Program-made: the position numbers and the translations under genes | Notes under the pieces: model-generated | The model's input: only the letters and a program-made list of their open reading frames with translations | Told to the model about the DNA's origin: nothing | The model's database searches: none | Assembly (NCBI GenBank): GCA_029249345.1 | Contig: JAQWHM010000022.1 | Span: forward strand, 62,001 to 126,000 | Direction: 5' to 3' | Length of the DNA: 64,000 bases | Origin: UBA10348 sp002469915 | GTDB lineage: Bacteria; Bacteroidota; Rhodothermia; Rhodothermales; UBA10348 | Shown: positions 17,526 through 26,812 of the stretch, one piece after another | How the letters are laid out: every line of letters starts with the position of its first letter | Position numbering within the stretch: position 1 is the first letter of the stretch

Positions 17526-19607
17526 ATGAGTATAGGAATGAAGGGCAATGGTGTTTGGACAACCGCCCTAGTTATGGCCACTTGTCTTTGGGCGCTGCCC
17601 GTCGCAGGTCAGGATAAGATTAAGCAAATGCCTGGGTATGCTCAATTTGTAGAGATGAGTCCTGAGTTGAGGACAGCATACGTTTCCGGTGCGGTGAACG
17701 CGGTTTGGGCAGATGACAGCGAGAGTTTTGAATATACCTATGATGGTCAGCGGTATCGATTTGACGTCAAGAAAGGTGATTCCGTTGAGATTGAGAATCC
17801 AGTCTCGTCCGCAAATGGTCGTAGAGGCAGACCGGCTCGCGGTCGACAATTTGAATTTGCAGATTCTCCAGACGGAAGCATGAAGGCCTTATATCGGGAT
17901 CACAATGTGTGGATGAGCAAAGCCGATGGTTCAGATGAACGTCAACTAACCTCGGATGGGAGTGTAGATGAGCGTATCAAATATGGGTCTGCCAGCTGGG
18001 TCTATGGGGAAGAACTGGGACAGAGCACGGCCATGTGGTGGTCTCCGAATGGAAATAAACTGGCGTACTACCGGTTTGACGAAGGTCCGGTGCCGGACTA
18101 CTATTTACAGCTCAATCAGACAGCGCTTCAAAGCACGATAGACACGGAGGCCTATCCCAAAGCTGGGGTCCCCAATCCGGTGGTGGATCTGTTTGTGTAT
18201 GACCTTGAAAGTGGCAGTCATGCCCGAATGGACATCCGAGATGGAGCTCCGTTCACAGATGATGTAGTTGGACATTATGTATACAACATTCAGTGGTCGC
18301 CCGATGGAAGTGAGCTGCTCGTGAATCGCACCAATCGGCGCCAAAATATATTGGAAATCGCTGCTTGCATGCCAGATGTAGGTACGTGCCGAAAAGTAGT
18401 CCGCGATGAGTGGCCGGAAAGCTGGGTTCGCAACCGCCCGACCATGCAGTTTCTCGATGATGGACAACGGTTCATATTCGCATCCGAACGATCCGGATGG
18501 TTGAACTACTACTTGTATGATCTTTCCGGAGAATTGCTCGCGACGCTGACCAATCATGACTTTGAAGTAGCCAGCATTGTGCGGGTTGATGAAAAAGCAA
18601 ACCGATTGTGGTACATGGCGCGATCTGGTGACAATCCAATGAAGACGCAGTTGCATCGAGTCAAGTTGAATGGGAAAGGCGACGTACGTCTAACAGATCC
18701 GACCCTCAACCATTCTATACGGCCATCACCAAACGGGAAATACTTCGTGGATGTGGCGCAAGCGCATAATATTCCGCCGGTTACCCAGGTGCTAAATGCC
18801 AAAGGAAAAGTAGTAGCTGAGGTTGCGACCAGCGATTTGAGTCATTTCAATAAATTGGGTCTGCATTTCAATGAGCTATTCACCTTCAAGGCCGATGACG
18901 GCGAAACGGATTTGTATGGTGTGCTAAGTAGGCCGTCAAACTTCGATTCGACCAAGTCCTATCCGCTATTGATAAGCGTTTATGCGGGCCCGAACACCAA
19001 CGGGGCACGGGAATCATTTGCTGTTGGAAGCCCTCTTACCGAGTATGGATTCATGGTCGCTAGGTTTGATTCCCGCAGTGCAAATGGGCGCGGAAAGCGG
19101 TTCTTGGATGCGATCTATGAGAAGCTGGGAACGGTTGAGGTAGATGATCAGGCAGCGGGCGTAAAGGCCCTACGTGAGCGCAACTACATTAATGGCTCAC
19201 GCGTCGGAATTTATGGGGGTTCATACGGCGGGTATGTTTCAGCTATGGCACTGGTTCGACATCCCGATGTATTTCAGGCTGCATCGGCGTCGTCATCTGT
19301 TACGGACTGGCGTCATTACGACACGATTTATACCGAACGATATATGTGGAAGCCGCAGGAAAATACGGCGGGTTATGATGCTGGATCTGTTATGAATTAT
19401 GTCGATAACCTCAAGGGAGACTTGATGTTATATTACGGAACGGCGGATAACAACGTGCACCCTTCCCAAACCATGCATCTTATCAAAGCGCTTCAGGATG
19501 CCGGTAAAAGTTTCGACGTTCAGGTTGGGCCCGACCGGGGCCATTCTGGCATTAATCAGATGCGTATGATGGAGTTCTTTATTGAATCGTTGGTCTTGAA
19601 AAACTAG
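17526..19607 (+). CDS. Dipeptidyl peptidase IV (S9 family)
   Basis: 693 residues from the ATG at 17526, which opens a signal peptide ending LWALPVAGQ. The first 430 residues are the DPP4-type propeller; WVYGEELGQSTAMWWSPNG keeps the double glutamate that binds the substrate N-terminus. The C-terminal alpha/beta-hydrolase domain has the triad S566 (GIYGGSYGGYVS), D641 (YYGTADNNVHP) and H673 (GHSGI). The enzyme removes N-terminal X-Pro or X-Ala dipeptides in the periplasm. The products would be substrates for the dipeptide ABC transporter encoded 4 kb away, though the link is inference. Confidence 0.93.
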   Translation: MSIGMKGNGVWTTALVMATCLWALPVAGQDKIKQMPGYAQFVEMSPELRTAYVSGAVNAVWADDSESFEYTYDGQRYRFDVKKGDSVEIENPVSSANGRRGRPARGRQFEFADSPDGSMKALYRDHNVWMSKADGSDERQLTSDGSVDERIKYGSASWVYGEELGQSTAMWWSPNGNKLAYYRFDEGPVPDYYLQLNQTALQSTIDTEAYPKAGVPNPVVDLFVYDLESGSHARMDIRDGAPFTDDVVGHYVYNIQWSPDGSELLVNRTNRRQNILEIAACMPDVGTCRKVVRDEWPESWVRNRPTMQFLDDGQRFIFASERSGWLNYYLYDLSGELLATLTNHDFEVASIVRVDEKANRLWYMARSGDNPMKTQLHRVKLNGKGDVRLTDPTLNHSIRPSPNGKYFVDVAQAHNIPPVTQVLNAKGKVVAEVATSDLSHFNKLGLHFNELFTFKADDGETDLYGVLSRPSNFDSTKSYPLLISVYAGPNTNGARESFAVGSPLTEYGFMVARFDSRSANGRGKRFLDAIYEKLGTVEVDDQAAGVKALRERNYINGSRVGIYGGSYGGYVSAMALVRHPDVFQAASASSSVTDWRHYDTIYTERYMWKPQENTAGYDAGSVMNYVDNLKGDLMLYYGTADNNVHPSQTMHLIKALQDAGKSFDVQVGPDRGHSGINQMRMMEFFIESLVLKN

Positions 19608-19647
19608 TCTGTATCAACTCAGAACATCAGTCTCTAGGCTATTTTAG

Positions 19648-20775
19648 ATGAATCGTATTTGTACTTCCTTGCTTTTAGTCGGTCTTATCCTAGCCCCCTC
19701 CTCAGCCCTTGGGCAGGAGAGAAGTTTTATTGTTGGATCTCGCTCCATGCTTGGGGTAGGCACCGATCTGTCGCCCTCCTTGACCTTTGCGGACGTAGAT
19801 GGTGACGGGGATTTAGATGTTCTGGTTGCCAACGGTAGGCATTGGCCCCAGCAGAACGAGATCTTTCTCAATAGTGGTAAAGGCCGGTTTATGCAGCGCT
19901 ATCCCTTGGGAGAAGTGAGTCGAACGAGTTACTCCATTCCGGTCGCAGATTTAGACGGGGATGGTGACTTGGATGCCATAGTGGCAAACGATATGGCTCC
20001 AAACGTGATATATTTGAATGACGGTTCGGGTCAATTTTCGGAAGCCGGAACGCTTGGCCCGGAAGTAGAATCTACACGGGACGTCATTTTGGCTGATTTG
20101 AATGGAGATGGCTTGCCTGATGCGATTGTGACCAACCGCGGCATGGAGAATGGGATCTATTTGAATGAGGGAGGGACGTTTGGTCCAAAGCGTGGTTTTG
20201 GTAGCAAGGACGATTCTACCATTTCGCTTTCTGTTGCAGATATGAACGCAGACGGCTGGCCTGATTTAATTCTGGCTAACCGAGATGGTCAACCCAATTT
20301 TGTGTATCTGAATGATGGCTCAATGGGGTTTGAGCAGCGTATCTCCTACGGTTCAGGTAGTGATGAGACACGCAGCGTAGCGGTAGCCGATATGGATGGC
20401 GATGGATACCTAGACATCATTACCGCTAATATCGGCGAGCAAAATGGAGTGTATTTCGGAAATGCTTCCGGTGCCTTTGGAAAGGGGGTAACCTTCGGAG
20501 CCGAGGAAGGTGCTTCGTACGCCGTTTCTGTCATTGATCTAGATCTAGATGGAGATATGGATGTGATTATCGGGAACGTTCGCGCGCCCAATGCGGCATT
20601 TTTTAATGACGGATCGGGGCGAAATTTTGACCAAGTAGCATTCGGTATGGAAGACGGAATTAGCTATGGAGTCGGAGCCGGGGACGTAAATGGAGACGGG
20701 TACCCAGACGTTGGTATAGCTAATTCAAACGGATTGAATTTTATTCTCATTAACCGTTCGGCTTCGAACCAGTAG
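19648..20775 (+). CDS. Secreted FG-GAP/VCBS repeat protein
   Basis: 375 residues with a signal peptide (SLLLVGLILAPSSALGQ). Seven repeats each contain a calcium-binding-like loop: DVDGDGDLDV, DLDGDGDLDA, DLNGDGLPDA, DMNADGWPDL, DMDGDGYLDI, DLDLDGDMDV and DVNGDGYPDV. This predicts a single seven-bladed integrin-like propeller. No enzymatic domain or C-terminal sorting signal is seen; such proteins usually mediate binding at the cell surface or carry catalytic partners. It follows the peptidase gene by 40 bases and may share its transcript. Confidence 0.9.
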   Translation: MNRICTSLLLVGLILAPSSALGQERSFIVGSRSMLGVGTDLSPSLTFADVDGDGDLDVLVANGRHWPQQNEIFLNSGKGRFMQRYPLGEVSRTSYSIPVADLDGDGDLDAIVANDMAPNVIYLNDGSGQFSEAGTLGPEVESTRDVILADLNGDGLPDAIVTNRGMENGIYLNEGGTFGPKRGFGSKDDSTISLSVADMNADGWPDLILANRDGQPNFVYLNDGSMGFEQRISYGSGSDETRSVAVADMDGDGYLDIITANIGEQNGVYFGNASGAFGKGVTFGAEEGASYAVSVIDLDLDGDMDVIIGNVRAPNAAFFNDGSGRNFDQVAFGMEDGISYGVGAGDVNGDGYPDVGIANSNGLNFILINRSASNQ

Positions 20776-20796
20776 TATTCAATCGGGGCGCTAAAC

Positions 20797-22002
20797 TCAG
20801 ATTTTGCACTTCATATTCTCAAGCTTCTGCTCATCGATCTCTACTCCGAAACCCGCTTCTCGTGAGATGTGAACCTGACCATTGCTCAGAGTCAATCCGC
20901 CGTGAAATGGACTTTCTTCAAAAAACGTGTGTCCTTCCGCATCAAGTGGATAATGAGTCTTAATCGTAGCGGCAAGGTGGCAAAGCATCGTGTTTCCGAG
21001 TACGGTAAACGGCATTGTATCGAGACTAACACCGATTCCGTTTGCCTCACAGATGGAAATGATCTTTTGTGCTTGGAAGAGGCCGCCAACCCGGTTTGGC
21101 TTTAATACGATTCTGTCGGCTGCGTCCAACCTAACGATTTGCATCATTGCAGCTGGAGAGGTGACAGATTCATCTAGAATCATAGGCAGCGGTAGGGCCC
21201 TTCGCATGAAAGCGTGCCCTACCAAATCGAGATGATGTAGCGGCTGTTCGATAGACATATTCGGGTGATGTGCCGATCGGAGTACCCCCTCGAAAAAACT
21301 GATCGCTGTTTTGGGGCTGGAAAGGGTTTGGTTGGCGTCAACGTCGACCTGAATATTGTGAGGTACGTGCTGAGCTACTATTTCCACTTTCGCTTGGTCA
21401 GCCAGTACCGCCGAGCTAGTCAGACAGCCGTCTCGTCTAATTTGACCTCCAATCTTAACTTTGAGGGCCTTGTATCCTTTATCGATATAGTGGCGGCATA
21501 CCTCCAATTGTTGTTCCGGAGTCTGTCCATGCATTTGGGTCTGAAGGTCCAGACTTGTTCTGTATGCTCCACCCAGTAAATCAAAGACAGGACAGTTATG
21601 TACTTTCCCTGCCAGGTCATATATCGCCATATCTATGGCGGCTTGAGCGGGTCGGCATCCAGCTGGATTACGATCGGCAACGGCTTCCATTAGTTGATGA
21701 ATGCCTGCAATGTTTAGCGGGTCGGCTCCGATCAAAACTGTTCGAAACCGCGCCATCCAGTCGACCATGCTTCCAATTCCATGCCCCAGATAGTGCGGTA
21801 AGGTTGCCCCATCACCAATACCCACCAAACCATCATCTGTGCGAATGAGAATCACGCCGGTTTCGGGCGCTTTATAGCGCTGCGCTGCCATGGACTCCGC
21901 AGAAGCACCGACCTGCCGAGAAGGGTCCTCATCGGTTCCGATTTCCGAGTCCCCTGCTACCGTCAGTTGGAGCGGATAATATTCGATATCGGTAATCTTC
22001 AT
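20797..22002 (-). CDS. Mandelate racemase/muconate lactonizing enzyme-family protein, catalytically complete
   Basis: 401 residues with the enolase-superfamily capping domain (about 1-130) and barrel. All expected residues are present: the KxK pair K181/K183 (ALKVKIGG), metal ligands D222 (VDVDANQ), E252 (SIEQP) and D277 (ILDESV), and the opposite lysine K301 (VLKPNRVGG). This D-E-D plus three-lysine set is that of the muconate-lactonizing/dipeptide-epimerase/OSBS subgroup. Mg2+-dependent proton abstraction next to a carboxylate is expected; the substrate is unknown. A diverged paralogue is transcribed the other way, followed by a dipeptide-type ABC transporter, which makes an amino-acid or dipeptide derivative plausible. 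Confidence 0.9.
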   Translation of the reverse strand: MKITDIEYYPLQLTVAGDSEIGTDEDPSRQVGASAESMAAQRYKAPETGVILIRTDDGLVGIGDGATLPHYLGHGIGSMVDWMARFRTVLIGADPLNIAGIHQLMEAVADRNPAGCRPAQAAIDMAIYDLAGKVHNCPVFDLLGGAYRTSLDLQTQMHGQTPEQQLEVCRHYIDKGYKALKVKIGGQIRRDGCLTSSAVLADQAKVEIVAQHVPHNIQVDVDANQTLSSPKTAISFFEGVLRSAHHPNMSIEQPLHHLDLVGHAFMRRALPLPMILDESVTSPAAMMQIVRLDAADRIVLKPNRVGGLFQAQKIISICEANGIGVSLDTMPFTVLGNTMLCHLAATIKTHYPLDAEGHTFFEESPFHGGLTLSNGQVHISREAGFGVEIDEQKLENMKCKI

Positions 22003-22039
22003 GCAGGCTATTTTTGAGATCTGTTTCTGGGCGTTGGTG

Positions 22040-22063
22040 GGACTTTTTCCGTTCGGAAAATCC
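22040..22063. promoter_or_regulatory. Possible operator between divergent enolase-superfamily genes
   Basis: In the 127-base gap between the two divergent starts, TTTTTCCG-TT-CGGAAAA forms an imperfect palindrome extended by GGAC and TCC. Its position between divergent paralogues would suit a shared operator, or it may simply be a hairpin. No recognised consensus. Confidence 0.25.
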
Positions 22064-22129
22064 TTTTAGAACGTACTACCTTTAATGAACTAAATTCAAG
22101 CTCGTCTTCCGTTAGTCGTCCATGCACCT

Positions 22130-23266
22130 ATGATGATAAAAGTCTCAGACATCCAATTCTATCCCATAAAATTGAATTCGGTCCGCAGGGAAGGGTTGTC
22201 GACAGATTTAGTGTCAAGCCGTTCCTCGTTTGATTTGGTCATTGTCAAAGTGATCACTGACAGTAGTCTTGTCGGATTTGGAGAAGTAATCAGTAGGTCT
22301 GGGAGCTCAAGCTCGGGTTTGATGAATGTCTTGAAGGCTTCTGCTAAAGCGCTTATTGGATCAGATATATTGAATCCTAACGCAATGGGTCGCACGCTCG
22401 ATGATGCGATCGACGATATTCGAACTACGTGGTCGGCGGTTGGAGCAGCCTTTGAGATGGCCAGTTTTGATTTGATGGGAAAAGCGCGAGGAGTACCCGC
22501 TTATTCAGTTCTTGGAGGCCAGTATCGGACCAATCTGGAGCGGAGTGCCTTACTCGCCGATGTTGCGCCAGAAGAAGCTGCCCTCCAGGCTAAAAAACGG
22601 ATTAAAGAAGGTTTTTGTGGCCTTAAAATGTCGATTCGTGATGGAAACAGATCGGCTGAGCAAGATCTAAATACTGTGCTGGCGGTTCTTGACGCTGTTG
22701 AAAGTGATATCCATTTGAATGTCCTAGTGGGCAATAAATGGGAGAATGCAGAACAGGTAACGTCGTTTTTCTCATCTCTCCTCTCCGATTCTTTCTTCGG
22801 GAATGTGTCGGTGGAGCAACCGTTATCTCCTCTTGACCTAGATGGACTCGCAAAATTGCGCGAGATCCTACCCGTCTCGGTGGTGTTAAGCGAATCCGTA
22901 TCGTCGCCCGATGCCATGGTGCAGATTGCTCATCACGCCGCAGCCGACCGGATTACTCTGAATATTTCTCGAGTCGGCGGACTTTCGCAGGCTCAGAAAA
23001 TTGTCCATATCTGTGATGCTGCGGCAATAGGTGTCAGTGTATGTGCTCCTGTCGGTTCTAGACTTGGACTTTCTGCACATACTCATCTTGCCTCGACCAT
23101 TCGTGATCCCCTACCCATTGATATTGGGAATAGTCTTGCTCCAGAACGAGAGCCCTTTTCGGGTGGTTTTGATATGATGGGCGGCCGCTTAGTTTTAGGA
23201 GATCAACCCGGACTAGGGGTCGACCTGAATGAAGACGTTTTGAGGGCGATGGTCGTCAATACCTAA
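22130..23266 (+). CDS. Enolase-superfamily paralogue lacking catalytic lysines and two metal ligands
   Basis: 378 residues, clearly homologous to the neighbouring MR/MLE protein (shared FDLMGKA, GGQYRTNLE, VEQPLSPLDL, SRVGGLSQAQKI). Aligned key positions differ: the KxK motif reads K166-M-S168, the first metal ligand is replaced in LNVLVGNKW (L199), E229 is kept, the third ligand is S254 (VLSESV), and the opposite lysine is N278 (TLNISRVGG). With two of three metal ligands and both general bases gone, normal enolase chemistry is unlikely. The frame is intact and codon use looks normal, so this is probably a maintained pseudoenzyme or one with new chemistry. The Dpp-type transporter genes follow. 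Confidence 0.85.
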   Translation: MMIKVSDIQFYPIKLNSVRREGLSTDLVSSRSSFDLVIVKVITDSSLVGFGEVISRSGSSSSGLMNVLKASAKALIGSDILNPNAMGRTLDDAIDDIRTTWSAVGAAFEMASFDLMGKARGVPAYSVLGGQYRTNLERSALLADVAPEEAALQAKKRIKEGFCGLKMSIRDGNRSAEQDLNTVLAVLDAVESDIHLNVLVGNKWENAEQVTSFFSSLLSDSFFGNVSVEQPLSPLDLDGLAKLREILPVSVVLSESVSSPDAMVQIAHHAAADRITLNISRVGGLSQAQKIVHICDAAAIGVSVCAPVGSRLGLSAHTHLASTIRDPLPIDIGNSLAPEREPFSGGFDMMGGRLVLGDQPGLGVDLNEDVLRAMVVNT

Positions 23267-23353
23267 AGGGTAAAACGGCCAGGGATTTTGACTATCGGAA
23301 TGGGCGATAAAGTGTCTTCAACTGACTTCCAATGATTTAAATGAAAGCACTCT

Positions 23354-24943
23354 GTGAAGCATAAGATTATTACACATTCTGTTCTGACTGGATTGGCTCT
23401 GATCATGAGCCTGATCCTGATCTCGGGGTGTGGGTCGCCTAAGGCCTCGGATCAATCATCAGGTTCTGATGGGCCCGTGAGGGGCGGCACATTGAATATT
23501 GGCTTGCACTTACCTCTTCCCACACTCGATTGGCAATCAAGTGTCTCTCATCCATTACCCATGGTTTTTGGGCACGTGTATGAAGGCTTGTTTGGATTTG
23601 GGCGTGACTTTACCGCTGCCCCCGATCTGGTTGACTCCTATGAGGTGTCTGAAGATGGAAAAACGTGGACGTTTGTCATTCGTGAAGGAGTGACATTTCA
23701 CAACGGAGATTTGCTGGATTCGGAAGATGTGAAAGCATCCTTGGATCGGTGGCACAGAATTGGGCCAAAAGGATCTGGACTGGCCAGTCTCGATGGAATA
23801 GAAACGCCCGATTCTCAGACCGTTGTGATGAACTTCAATGCCCCCATGGGACAGTTTTTGCTGCTTCTGCTGGGATCAGATGAAAACAAAGCAATCGTTA
23901 TGCCTAAGGAGGTAGCGGATGCATCGACCCGGCCCGGCCAGGTAACAGAGGTGATCGGGACGGGACCTTACCGTTTCGATGAATACAAAGAAGATCAATA
24001 TGTGAGGCTAAAACGGTTCGATGCCTATTCAGCTCGTTCCGATAACCCAAACTATCAGGCCGGAAAAAAGGAAGCTCATGTTGATGAAATACTCTTTTGG
24101 ATCGTCCCGGAAGCATCTACTCGGGTAGCGGGTCTCGAATCGGGAGAATATGAGATCATCACAGAGGTGCCGGATGCTGAGGCCATCAGGTTACGTGATA
24201 TTGACGATGTTGACCCGGTCAAGAATGGGCCGGGCGTCTTACTCTACTTGATGTTCAATCATCAACAAGGTTTGACTAGTGATATCAATATTCGTCGTGC
24301 CTTCCAGGCTATGGTTGACCCCTCCGAAATTACCGCGATGGTGGTCTCTGATTCTTCGTTCGGTAAGACCTATTCAAGTATTTATTCACCTGAAAGCGCC
24401 TTCAACAGCTCAAAAGAACCCTCGCCTTCCCAATCTGCTGAAGCCTATTTGAATGAGGCTGGATATAACGGTGAACCACTCTTTATTCAGGTTATTGCAA
24501 CGGACATTGTTCAGCAGCGTGTTGCCGTTGCTCTAGTTGAACAAGCCAAGCGGGTAGGACTCAATCTTCAGATTCAGAGCTACGATCTGAGTACCTGGGT
24601 AGCAAGGCGCCGCGACGCGTCGGTAATGAATATGTATTCGTCGGCCGGATACTGGGTTGATCCATCTTTGTGGCAGCCTGAATTCAATGGCACCTTCCCA
24701 TCTGAAGAGGTAGGGTTTTCAAATGCAGCCGCTGATGAGTTGTTTGCTAACCTGGCATCGGCCACAAGTTTGGAGGAGCGAAAGGTGCTGGCAGGCGAAT
24801 TGCAAGCTCATTTCTTCAAAGAAGTAGCTCTGGTTAATCTGGGATATATCTATCGGCTTGTAGCCAAGGGCAATAGCGTCCACGATCCACATGGTAATCT
24901 GGCCTTGGGGAATCTTACCTTACACGGTGTTTGGATCGATTAA
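23354..24943 (+). CDS. Dpp/Opp-type ABC transporter substrate-binding lipoprotein
   Basis: 529 residues from a GTG start, with a lipoprotein signal (ALIMSLILISGCGSP; lipobox LISGC). The SBP_bac_5 family signature is seen in the early GGTLNIGLHLP, in YEVSEDGKTWTFVIREGVTFHNGD and in VIGTGPYRFDEYKED. It would bind a peptide or similar solute in the periplasm for the permease encoded downstream. A tiny overlapping frame starts at an ATG at 23341 and ends at 23364, so the GTG is the only sensible start. The preceding enolase-superfamily gene is 87 bases away and likely in the same transcript. Confidence 0.93.
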   Translation: MKHKIITHSVLTGLALIMSLILISGCGSPKASDQSSGSDGPVRGGTLNIGLHLPLPTLDWQSSVSHPLPMVFGHVYEGLFGFGRDFTAAPDLVDSYEVSEDGKTWTFVIREGVTFHNGDLLDSEDVKASLDRWHRIGPKGSGLASLDGIETPDSQTVVMNFNAPMGQFLLLLLGSDENKAIVMPKEVADASTRPGQVTEVIGTGPYRFDEYKEDQYVRLKRFDAYSARSDNPNYQAGKKEAHVDEILFWIVPEASTRVAGLESGEYEIITEVPDAEAIRLRDIDDVDPVKNGPGVLLYLMFNHQQGLTSDINIRRAFQAMVDPSEITAMVVSDSSFGKTYSSIYSPESAFNSSKEPSPSQSAEAYLNEAGYNGEPLFIQVIATDIVQQRVAVALVEQAKRVGLNLQIQSYDLSTWVARRRDASVMNMYSSAGYWVDPSLWQPEFNGTFPSEEVGFSNAAADELFANLASATSLEERKVLAGELQAHFFKEVALVNLGYIYRLVAKGNSVHDPHGNLALGNLTLHGVWID

Positions 24944-24995
24944 GTAGGTGAAGATGAAGCGATCAGACTGCAATGCTGAAGAGGTGTTACGCTAA

Positions 24996-25946
24996 ATGGT
25001 AGAGTATACCCTTAGGCGAGTCCTGTCGTTCATTCCGACGATCATCATTACGCTGACGTCGATCTTCTTTATTACGCGGATGATTCCCGGAAGTCCGATT
25101 GCGGCGTTGATTGGTCATCAGGCGGTAGGAGCAGAGCAAATAGAAGCTATTTCTAGCGATTTAGGGTTAGATAAGTCGTTGATTGACCAATATCTCGAAT
25201 GGCTGCCAGCCGTCTTGACGGGTGATTTTGGGACCTCACTTTTTTACGAAGATTCGGTCGTCCAGGTCGTGATGGACCGATTTCCTGTCACGCTCTATTT
25301 GACCGTTTTTTCTATGATTCTAACCATTCTGGTTGGAATACCACTGGGTATTTATGCCTCTATCCGGCGTGGACGCATAGCGGACTATGCGAGCAATGTG
25401 TTCTCGAGTCTAGGTATGGCCATGCCGTCATTTTGGTTAGGGTTCTTGTTGATTATTCTGTTTGCCGTGACGCTCGACTGGCTTCCGGCATCTGGATACC
25501 GAAGTCCGGATTTCGGTATCTGGGAGTGGCTAAAAAGGCTCATTCTTCCCGTTTTAGCACAAAGTCTAGCCCAGATCGGACTTGTAGTGCGAATGACGAG
25601 GGCGTCCATGATCGATGTGCTCGATCAGGAGTATATCACTATGGCGCGGGCCAAAGGATTGCCCGAGTCGCGTGTCGTGCTAAAACACGCGCTTAAGAAT
25701 GCGATGACACAAATATCCACCGTTGTTGGACTGACATTTGCTCTCGGTCTTGGCGGCTCAGTCATCATTGAGAACGTGTTTGCGCTTCCAGGTCTTGGGC
25801 AATTAATAACGATTGCCGCTGTACGAAGAGATTATGCTATGCTAGAAGGAGGGATCTTCTACCTCACTCTTGTGGCACTGATCGTCAACCTTGCTGTTGA
25901 TCTGGCATATGCCTATTTCAATCCACGAATTAGGCATACTGGATGA
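24996..25946 (+). CDS. Dpp/Opp-type ABC transporter permease (DppB-like)
   Basis: 316 residues. The opening YTLRRVLSFIPTIIITLTSIFFITRMIPGSP is the standard first helix of DppB/OppB, and the EAA loop (DVLDQEYITMARAKGLPESRVVLKHALKNA) that contacts the ATPases is intact. Six membrane helices are expected. It partners the DppC-type permease, whose start overlaps this stop as ATGA (25943-25946). Confidence 0.94.
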   Translation: MVEYTLRRVLSFIPTIIITLTSIFFITRMIPGSPIAALIGHQAVGAEQIEAISSDLGLDKSLIDQYLEWLPAVLTGDFGTSLFYEDSVVQVVMDRFPVTLYLTVFSMILTILVGIPLGIYASIRRGRIADYASNVFSSLGMAMPSFWLGFLLIILFAVTLDWLPASGYRSPDFGIWEWLKRLILPVLAQSLAQIGLVVRMTRASMIDVLDQEYITMARAKGLPESRVVLKHALKNAMTQISTVVGLTFALGLGGSVIIENVFALPGLGQLITIAAVRRDYAMLEGGIFYLTLVALIVNLAVDLAYAYFNPRIRHTG

Positions 25947-26812
25947 GCAAAAAGGTCTTTCATACTACTCTGAAGCGTCCTGGTATAAGGAGGTGGCGCC
26001 TTAATGGGATGTTGATTGCGGGACTCTGCCTATTACTCCCTCTCGCGGTGATTGCCGTTTTTGCTTCTTGGTTGTCATTCCTTGACCCATTGTCGATTGA
26101 TGCTTCCAGTCAGCTTTTGCCCCCAAGTTGGAACCATCCGTTCGGGACGGACAATTTTGGCAGGGACGTGCTGGCTCGCACCGTTTATGGGGCACAAGTT
26201 TCGTTACGTGTGGGTTTGGGGTCGATGCTTCTGACCGCGTTTTTTGGCGTTTTTTTCGGTGTCATTTCTGGTTGGTATCGATGGGCCGATGCCATAATCG
26301 GTCGATTCACCGACAGTCTGATGATTTTTCCCGGCTTTGTACTCGCCATTATGATCATGGCGGCCATCGGCCCATCCGAATTCAATGTTATTATTTCCGT
26401 GACGGTGCTATATGTACCACAAGTTATCCGAACAGTACGAGCATCGATCGTGGAATTTAGAAGTGCAGAGTTTGTGGATGCAGCCCGGACGATAGGTGTA
26501 GGCGATTTTCGACTATTGTTTGTTCACATATTTCCCAAAGCAGCGGGTCCCGTCATGGTTCAGTTGAGCTTTGGATTCGCATGGGCTGTTCTTGTAGAAG
26601 CTGGACTTAGCTTTTTAGGTTTGGGAACGCCACCACCCGCACCCAGCTGGGGAAATATGATTGCCGAAGCCAGAGACTTCATTAGGTCCGCTTGGTGGAT
26701 GATCACCATTCCAGGAGGCATGATCACATTGGCAGTTCTGGGATTGAACCTCATTGGAGATGGGCTCAGAGACATGCTGGATCCTCGCCTGAAAGATAGG
26801 GGTGTGTTATGA
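25943..26812 (+). CDS. Dpp/Opp-type ABC transporter permease (DppC-like)
   Basis: 289 residues with the OppC_N helix (LIAGLCLLLPLAVIAVF), the typical HPFGTDNFGRDVLARTVYGAQVSL, and the EAA loop EFVDAARTIGVGDFRLLFVHIFPKAAGP. The end GLRDMLDPRLK is the family's normal C-terminus. It overlaps the permease gene before it and the ATPase gene after it by ATGA, which shows tight translational coupling of the complex. Confidence 0.94.
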   Translation: MSKKVFHTTLKRPGIRRWRLNGMLIAGLCLLLPLAVIAVFASWLSFLDPLSIDASSQLLPPSWNHPFGTDNFGRDVLARTVYGAQVSLRVGLGSMLLTAFFGVFFGVISGWYRWADAIIGRFTDSLMIFPGFVLAIMIMAAIGPSEFNVIISVTVLYVPQVIRTVRASIVEFRSAEFVDAARTIGVGDFRLLFVHIFPKAAGPVMVQLSFGFAWAVLVEAGLSFLGLGTPPPAPSWGNMIAEARDFIRSAWWMITIPGGMITLAVLGLNLIGDGLRDMLDPRLKDRGVL

